Below are positions 6,518 to 11,049 of a DNA stretch of 11,049 nucleotides, one piece after another; position 1 is the stretch's first letter, and the number at the start of each line of letters is the position of its first letter. A program made the translations under genes and the position numbers. The notes beneath the pieces were generated by a model that was not told where the DNA came from, did not search any database, and worked only from the letters and a program-made list of their open reading frames with translations. Source of the stretch: Immundisolibacteraceae bacterium (GTDB lineage Bacteria > Pseudomonadota > Gammaproteobacteria > Immundisolibacterales > Immundisolibacteraceae); NCBI GenBank assembly GCA_016763355.1, contig JAESTY010000340.1, positions 1 to 11,049 of the forward strand. Direction: 5' to 3'.

Positions 6518-8203
6518 CTAGCGTACTTCGGCAGAACCGCCTGGTCGACGGGGGTCAGCCGCTGCCTTTAATATCTGATTTATCGGGTCACTATAGATCG
6601 CCTGCATATTGCCATAGTTGCGGGTTAGCTCTTTTAAGCTATGCCCCAGAGCGATTAACTCATCCTGGGTCTGCTGATCAAAACCACCTTTTTCAAACTG
6701 CACTTCATCGGGCAGGTACTGGTGATGGTAACGCTGGGTTGATGTCCAGACCGCGGGATCATTAGATCCCTCGGCGAATTCCAGCAGGCCCAGCAACACC
6801 ATGCTGATAATCCGACTACCACCGGGGGTGCCCAGCACCGCCGCAGTATCACCGCGCTCGACAAAAGTCGGCGTCATGCTTGATAAGGGCCGTTTACCCG
6901 GTGCAATCGCGTTGGCGGCGGCACCCACCAGACCGTAAGCATTGGGGATACCTTCTTTGGCGGAGAAATCATCCATTTCATCGTTGAGCAGCACACCGGT
7001 TCCAGGGGCTACAAAAGCACTACCAAATGGGATGTTGATACTCAAGGTGCCACCGACCCGGTTGCCTTCCAGATCCACCACCGAAAAATGAGTGGTGTCG
7101 GTGCCTTCGTAATCTGGCGCACGGCCAGGTAGTTGTTCACTGCTGCTGGCCCGGTCGCTACGAATGCCGGCTCTTAACCCGGCAGCGTAAGATTTGCTCT
7201 GCAGTAAATCGTGGGGAATCTTGACGAAATCTGGATCACCCAGATATTGAGCGCGGTCGCGGTAAGCGCGGCGCATCGCCTCAATGATCAAATGCCGTCG
7301 GGTTAGCTCGGGTTGCCCATCAAGTTCAAACTGCTCAAGAATGTTCAGCGCGGTGATCAGTGCAACACCGCCGGATGATGGCGGTGCGGCGGTGACAATT
7401 TTCAGGCCGTGGTAGCTACCAGTGAGTACTTCGCGCTTTACCACCCGGTAGTTTTTCAGGTCATCCAGGCTCCATATGCCCCCAGCGGCCTGCACCCCAG
7501 CAACTAGCCGTTTGGCAACCGGGCCGCTGTAAAAGCCATCATGGCCCTGATCACGCATGGCCTGAATGGTGTCGGCAAGGTCGCTTTGGCGCAGCACGAA
7601 ACCACTCTGCGGTGCATCACCATTATCGAGAAAAATTTCAGTAGCCGCCGGCGACGCCTGTAACGCCTCAACGCGAATTTTGGCCATCCTCAGGTAATGG
7701 GCATCGGCGCTGAAGCCGTCTTGAGCAATACGATGGGCTGCTGCCAGGTTTGCTGCCAGCGACAGGTTGCCATAGTCCTGGGTGATGGTGACCAGTGCGG
7801 CGGGCAGTCCGGGAATGCCAGCGGCAAGCGGGCCATTGAGGGAATGCAGGCGCTGAAACTCGCCCTGCTCATCCAGGTACATGTCACGATCCGCAGCGCT
7901 GGGAGCTTCTTCACGGCCATCGATCATCACCTGATGACCATCTTCGGCGCGATGGAGCAGCCAGAAACCACCACCGCCAAAACCCGAACTACTGGGTTCA
8001 ACCACCCCGAGCACGGCGCTGATGGCGACCGCCGCATCAAAGGCGTTACCGCCAGCAGCCAGAGTTGCAAAACCTGCCTCGGTGGCTAATGGATGGGCAG
8101 TAGCGACCGCACCAAGCGACGGTGCTGCAGTGATCGTGCCGGTGCCAAGCGTAAGGCCTGCGCAGAGGGTCAACGCCAGTGCGAAAGTGGATTGCTGTTT
8201 CAT
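6518..8203 (-). CDS. ggt: Gamma-glutamyltranspeptidase precursor
   Basis: A 561-residue N-terminal-nucleophile hydrolase that hydrolyses or transfers the gamma-glutamyl group of glutathione and related compounds in the periplasm. A signal peptide covers about residues 1-27 (hydrophobic core FALALTLCAGLTLGTG). GFGGGGFWLLHR (74-85) and Arg97 in IDGREEAP match the large-subunit glutamate-binding site. Self-cleavage is expected before Thr370 in TTHFSVVD. Small-subunit residues are present: Asn390, Glu409 and Asp412 in NDEMDDFS, PLSSM at 439-443 and TPGGSRII at 459-466. The lid-loop segment between about 413 and 438 is kept, as in E. coli Ggt. The end AADPRRPGGSAEV is typical. The start ATG shares one base with the ferredoxin stop (TAATG), with AAGG upstream, implying translational coupling. 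Residue equivalences to E. coli are from memory. Confidence 0.95.
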   Translation of the reverse strand: MKQQSTFALALTLCAGLTLGTGTITAAPSLGAVATAHPLATEAGFATLAAGGNAFDAAVAISAVLGVVEPSSSGFGGGGFWLLHRAEDGHQVMIDGREEAPSAADRDMYLDEQGEFQRLHSLNGPLAAGIPGLPAALVTITQDYGNLSLAANLAAAHRIAQDGFSADAHYLRMAKIRVEALQASPAATEIFLDNGDAPQSGFVLRQSDLADTIQAMRDQGHDGFYSGPVAKRLVAGVQAAGGIWSLDDLKNYRVVKREVLTGSYHGLKIVTAAPPSSGGVALITALNILEQFELDGQPELTRRHLIIEAMRRAYRDRAQYLGDPDFVKIPHDLLQSKSYAAGLRAGIRSDRASSSEQLPGRAPDYEGTDTTHFSVVDLEGNRVGGTLSINIPFGSAFVAPGTGVLLNDEMDDFSAKEGIPNAYGLVGAAANAIAPGKRPLSSMTPTFVERGDTAAVLGTPGGSRIISMVLLGLLEFAEGSNDPAVWTSTQRYHHQYLPDEVQFEKGGFDQQTQDELIALGHSLKELTRNYGNMQAIYSDPINQILKAAADPRRPGGSAEVR

Positions 8204-8475
8204 TAGGGTGCCTTGGTGGTTGCAGCTTTTTGTGCGGTGAGCAGCCGGTATTTACCCAGTAGGTCGGTGTCGGATTCTGGATAAATCGGATCTTTTTCGA
8301 TCGATTCCACCGGGCAGAGCATCAAACACTGGGGTTCGTCGTGATGGCCGATACATTCGGTACACAAATCAGGATTAATCTCGTAAATTTCGGTGCCGAA
8401 ATAGATTGCCTCATTGGGGCAGACCGGTTCGCAAACGTCGCAGTTGATGCACTCTTCGGTAATCTTTAATGCCAT
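8203..8475 (-). CDS. yfhL: YfhL-type 2[4Fe-4S] ferredoxin
   Basis: A 90-residue Alvin-type (YfhL/Fdx) low-potential ferredoxin, a soluble cytoplasmic electron carrier with two [4Fe-4S] clusters. The first motif is C9-C12-C15-C19P, with Cys54 completing cluster one. The second is Cys38, Cys41 and Cys50, with Cys19 completing cluster two. The 8-residue loop between Cys41 and Cys50 (IGHHDEPQ) and the C-terminal helical extension after Cys54 are the features that separate this family from clostridial-type ferredoxins. It starts 4 bases after the coaD stop with no strong ribosome binding site, so it is probably coupled to coaD, and its stop overlaps the ggt start. The coaD-ferredoxin-ggt order matches what I recall from Pseudomonas. 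Its redox partners are not evident from the window. Confidence 0.95.
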   Translation of the reverse strand: MALKITEECINCDVCEPVCPNEAIYFGTEIYEINPDLCTECIGHHDEPQCLMLCPVESIEKDPIYPESDTDLLGKYRLLTAQKAATTKAP

Positions 8476-8479
8476 GGTT

Positions 8480-8962
8480 TTAAGCTTGCGCCAGCTTCTC
8501 TTTGAGTCTCTCTAGTACCAGTGGATGTAGAAATCCGGAGACGTCGCCATTAAATCGGGCAACTTCCTTGACCAGGCTGGAGGAGATAGACGCATAGTGC
8601 TCCGACGGCGTCATGAACAGGGTTTCGATGGCGGGTTTCAGGTTGCGGTTCATCGACGCCATCTGAAATTCAAATTCGAAATCAGACACCGCTCTCAGGC
8701 CGCGAATAATCGCACTGGCGTTAATCTGTTCGGCAAAATCAACGATCAGTCCCTGCACCGGTTCCACGCTAACATTGGTGCAATGAGCAAATACCTCATT
8801 GGCCAGCTCAACCCGCTCTTCTATAGAGAAGGTAGTTTTTTTATTGATGTTGTTGGCGATGGCCACCACCACATGGTCGAACTGTAGGGCTGCCCGCTCT
8901 ACCAGGTCGCTATGGCCGTGGGTGATGGGGTCAAATGAACCTGGGTAAACCGCTTTGGTCAA
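8480..8962 (-). CDS. coaD: Phosphopantetheine adenylyltransferase
   Basis: A 160-residue nucleotidyltransferase catalysing the fourth step of coenzyme A synthesis: 4'-phosphopantetheine plus ATP gives dephospho-CoA and pyrophosphate, in the cytoplasm. It has AVYPGSFDPITHGH at 4-17 with the nucleotide-binding xxGH motif (His instead of the common Asn before Gly), IIRGLRAVSDFEFE at 85-98 and the SISSSLVKE segment at 125-133. Length is normal. The start is TTG at 8960-8962. An in-frame TGA at 8978-8980 leaves no room for an ATG, and AAGGAA (complement of 8969-8974) sits 6 bases before the TTG, which settles the start. The gene lies 123 bases after rsmD and 4 bases before the ferredoxin gene. Confidence 0.97.
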   Translation of the reverse strand: MTKAVYPGSFDPITHGHSDLVERAALQFDHVVVAIANNINKKTTFSIEERVELANEVFAHCTNVSVEPVQGLIVDFAEQINASAIIRGLRAVSDFEFEFQMASMNRNLKPAIETLFMTPSEHYASISSSLVKEVARFNGDVSGFLHPLVLERLKEKLAQA

Positions 8963-8968
8963 GGTGCT

Positions 8969-8974
8969 TTCCTT
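8969..8974 (-). promoter_or_regulatory. Ribosome binding site deciding the TTG start of coaD
   Basis: AAGGAA on the - strand lies 6 bases upstream of the TTG. An in-frame TGA just beyond it rules out any longer coding frame, so this site and the TTG define the N-terminus. Confidence 0.7.
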
Positions 8975-9024
8975 GTGTCAACAATGGGTTTTAAAACGTT
9001 GGGTGCTGTATGGCCACAGGCTAT

Positions 9025-9049
9025 CAATGGCGGCTGAATACCGCCATTG
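9025..9049 (-). other. Perfect 9-bp inverted repeat between rsmD and coaD
   Basis: CAATGGCGG (9025-9033) and CCGCCATTG (9041-9049) are exact reverse complements around the 7-base loop CTGAATA. In the - strand transcript the hairpin lies about 37 bases after the rsmD stop and about 62 before the coaD start. No T-run follows on either strand. It may be a weak or factor-dependent terminator, a processing or stability element, or a protein-binding palindrome. Confidence 0.5.
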
Positions 9050-9085
9050 TGCGCATCTAAGCGGCCTTTGTCATCGGTTAGCGGT

Positions 9086-9733
9086 TTATTGCTGGCGTTG
9101 CAGTAATCGGTAACAGACTTCACCGGCCACTTTGTTGCGTATTTGGGCCCAATGGTTGTCCGTATTCTCAATAGCATTGTGCTGATCTCGAGCGTGGCTT
9201 TCTAGATAGATCAGGGCTTCTATAGAGAGTTTCGGGTGATCGATGATCGCTGGCCACTGCGGAGGTGGGCAGCCCAGGTCATAAGGTGGATCAACGAATA
9301 GAATTTGCCAGTCAGGCTGATCAGCCTTGATAGGTAGGTTAAGAAAATGGTCAACATCTGCACAGATCACCTGTAACCGGTCGGTGCCTAGTTCGGCAGC
9401 ACTCTGGCGCATCTGATCGCAGGCATCGTGGCTGCTATCCACGGCGATGACCGAGGCCGCGCCACGGGACAGGGCTTCGAACGCTAGCGCACCGGAACCT
9501 GCGAACAGATCCACACAGTGACTGCCGTTGATATCGGCCTGAAGCCAGTTGAACAGAGTTTCGCGTACCCGGTCTGGGGTGGGTTTTAAGTTCTTTACCT
9601 CAACGATGGGGATGCGTCGTCCGCGCCATTGCCCGCCGATAATTCGTAGGCTGCCGCTGCCACCATGCGGCTGCTTTTTTACTGGGCTGTTTTTACCTCG
9701 CGAGCCTTTGGATTGGGTTTTAGCTTTGACCAT
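9086..9733 (-). CDS. rsmD: 16S rRNA (guanine(966)-N(2))-methyltransferase
   Basis: A 215-residue SAM-dependent methyltransferase that modifies G966 of 16S rRNA in the assembled 30S subunit. A basic low-complexity N-terminus (about 1-28) precedes the typical opening LRIIGGQWRGRRI (29-41). RVRETLFNWL at 55-64 is the family signature. VDLFAGSGALAFEALSRGA at 74-92 is the SAM-binding motif I, with an acidic residue in AVDSS at 97-101, and DPPY at 148-151 is the catalytic N-methyltransferase motif. ATG starts 5 bases after the stop of the M16-like gene, with TAGGGG directly before it (the stop codon is part of this G-rich site), so translation is likely coupled. rsmD next to an M16 peptidase pair and ftsY is common in gammaproteobacteria, from memory. 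Confidence 0.95.
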   Translation of the reverse strand: MVKAKTQSKGSRGKNSPVKKQPHGGSGSLRIIGGQWRGRRIPIVEVKNLKPTPDRVRETLFNWLQADINGSHCVDLFAGSGALAFEALSRGAASVIAVDSSHDACDQMRQSAAELGTDRLQVICADVDHFLNLPIKADQPDWQILFVDPPYDLGCPPPQWPAIIDHPKLSIEALIYLESHARDQHNAIENTDNHWAQIRNKVAGEVCYRLLQRQQ

Positions 9734-9738
9734 CGCCC

Positions 9739-11049
9739 CTATTCACCACCGACCCGAACCTCAACTAGTTGTTGCAAGTTAACCCGGCGCTGAAAAGTCT
9801 CACGGATCTGCTTGGCAGAAATAGCATTGATGCGGTCTACCCAGTCATCCAGATAATCCAGCGGCAAACCATAAAACCCAATCATCGACAGATAACCAAT
9901 GATTTTGCTGTTGCTATCGATGCGTAGCGGAAAGCCCCCGGTCAGGTTCTGTTTGGCCGCGGTGAGTTCCTCTTCGCTAGGGCCATCGGCGACGAATTTA
10001 TTCAGCTCCGCCCGCAATAGCTTGGCAGCTTTGTCGGCCTGATCATTGCGGGTCTGTAGTCCCATCACAAACGGGCCCTGGCGGCTCATGGGCGCAAAAT
10101 AGCTGTAGCTGCTATAAGCCAGCCCTTCCTGTTCCCGAATCACCTGGCTGATCCGCGAGGTCAGGCCACTACCGCCCAGCACATGGTTCCCCAGGAATAG
10201 TGCGAAAAAGTCATCATCACCTCGGGCGATAGCCGGTTGACCCAGTAATAAATGGGTTTGTTGAGACGGATGGATGATCTGTTGAACCAGCTGTTTGGGG
10301 TTCTTCTTAATACTGGCAACATTGCGCAGCGCTGGTTGGTCGCTGCCAGCCGGCAGATTTTCGGTGATCTGTTCGGCAATCGCCTCGGCCTGACGACGAC
10401 TCAGGTCGCCGACCAGCGTGACCAGGCAGTTATTGCGTTGGTAATGATCTTGTTTAAATTCGATTAGCTGATCGCGGGTGAGTTCAGCAACACTTTGCTC
10501 GGTACCGCTGGACATGGCCGCGTAGGGGTGGTCGTCGTAAAGCTTCTGATAAAAAGCCCGTTTGGCTAGCGCACCAGGGCTCTGTTTTTCCTGTTCCAGT
10601 CCCAGCTGCAGGTTACCTCGTTCGCGCTCAAAATCAATTTGAGGAAAATTGGCCTCGCTAATTACCTTGGCAAACAGGGCCAACGCAGGCTTTAAATGAT
10701 CATCGTCGCTGAGGCTACGCAGGCTGACACTGGCCATATCCCGGCTCACCGAGCTGCCGGTCTGAGCGCCCAGGTCTTCAAACCCGGCGGCAATGGCGTC
10801 AGCATCCAGGTTTGCAGCCCCTGAAAACAGCAGGCTGTTGGTCATCAACGCCACGCTGCCCGCCGGATCGCGTGCAGAGCCTGCGTCGCACACCAGTTGT
10901 AGGTCAATCATCGGCAGCGCCGGTGCGGCTACAAACAGCACTCTGCTGCCGCCGGGGCTTTGCCACTGTTGAATCGGAGGTCCGGCGAGCAGGGAAGTGG
11001 GCGCCAGAGCCAGCAATAAGGTTGTTAATTTGACCGAATGAAGCGTAGA
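9739..11049 (-). CDS. M16 (pitrilysin-like) peptidase homologue lacking the zinc motif; 5' end outside the window
   Basis: The frame is open to the right edge (436 residues visible). An in-window TTG at 11014-11016 would cut into a hydrophobic run (VKLTTLLLALAPTSLLAG) that looks like the core of a signal peptide, and no ATG or GTG is available, so the true start is probably beyond 11049. Counting from that TTG, the sequence GSVALMTNSLLFSG (53-66) occupies the place of the HxxEH zinc site, but the residues are Leu57-Met-Thr-Asn60-Ser61, so all zinc-binding and catalytic side chains are gone. The second domain keeps the Arg/Tyr pair (IREQEGLAYSSYSYF, 293-307), as in the substrate-binding partner subunits of two-gene M16 systems. 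Likely periplasmic. It resembles the PA0371 type; an active M16 partner is expected just outside the window. Confidence 0.85.
   Translation of the reverse strand, partial: STLHSVKLTTLLLALAPTSLLAGPPIQQWQSPGGSRVLFVAAPALPMIDLQLVCDAGSARDPAGSVALMTNSLLFSGAANLDADAIAAGFEDLGAQTGSSVSRDMASVSLRSLSDDDHLKPALALFAKVISEANFPQIDFERERGNLQLGLEQEKQSPGALAKRAFYQKLYDDHPYAAMSSGTEQSVAELTRDQLIEFKQDHYQRNNCLVTLVGDLSRRQAEAIAEQITENLPAGSDQPALRNVASIKKNPKQLVQQIIHPSQQTHLLLGQPAIARGDDDFFALFLGNHVLGGSGLTSRISQVIREQEGLAYSSYSYFAPMSRQGPFVMGLQTRNDQADKAAKLLRAELNKFVADGPSEEELTAAKQNLTGGFPLRIDSNSKIIGYLSMIGFYGLPLDYLDDWVDRINAISAKQIRETFQRRVNLQQLVEVRVGGE

Noticed and set aside
7697..8089. A 130-codon + strand open frame
   Set aside because: Fully antisense to ggt, whose catalytic residues are all in place on the other strand.
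8976..8981. Exact TTGACA (-35 consensus) on the - strand upstream of coaD
   Set aside because: It is only 13 bases from the coaD start, no -10 box follows at 16-18 bases, and transcription from it would begin inside the gene.
8988..8997. Ten-base palindrome GTTTTAAAAC
   Set aside because: Short and AT-rich; expected by chance often enough, and no second copy or partner site was seen.
8959..9177. A 72-codon - strand frame covering the rsmD-coaD gap
   Set aside because: It overlaps the C-terminal coding part of rsmD in another frame and contains the 9-bp inverted repeat; its composition does not look protein-like.
1..11049. tRNA, rRNA, CRISPR array, insertion sequence, phage or integron elements
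   Set aside because: No repeat-spacer pattern, transposase or integrase frame, or cloverleaf-like segment was visible; nearly all sequence is explained by the listed genes.

Overview
The window looks like a chromosomal segment of a gammaproteobacterium, probably a marine or Pseudomonadales/Cellvibrionales-type lineage. Base composition is roughly balanced by eye. The right half has a run of genes (M16-like protein, rsmD, coaD, YfhL-type ferredoxin, ggt) in the same relative order that I recall from the Pseudomonas aeruginosa PA0361-PA0372 neighbourhood. I see no tRNA, rRNA, CRISPR array, insertion sequence or integrase, and no intergenic gap above about 210 bases.

Left edge (1-1132, + strand): the possible tail of an unidentified gene, a DUF1461-type membrane protein starting at TTG, and a DUF1330 protein. 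These converge on the next block with only 14 bases between the stop codons.

Accessory-looking block (1147-4491, - strand), in transcription order: an AmpS/M29-NicX-like metalloprotein, a leaderless homologue of the sulfinate desulfinase DszB that keeps the Cys/His/Arg catalytic set, an HpaC/RutF-type flavin reductase, and, after a long hairpin, a small roadblock/DUF2173-like protein with its own good ribosome binding site and a plausible promoter. No oxygenase or transporter is present. The set suggests an uncharacterised catabolic or detoxifying pathway for an organosulfur or heteroaromatic compound. This is the most interesting part of the window, and the function is inference.

Housekeeping block (4676-11049, - strand): an M16 peptidase homologue that has lost its zinc motif and runs off the right edge, then rsmD 5 bases later. 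A 123-base spacer with a perfect 9-bp inverted repeat follows, then coaD (TTG start), a YfhL-type 2[4Fe-4S] ferredoxin, periplasmic gamma-glutamyltranspeptidase (its start shares one base with the ferredoxin stop), and an orphan GspE/PilB-type ATPase. Tight spacing suggests two transcription units, or one long unit punctuated by the hairpin.
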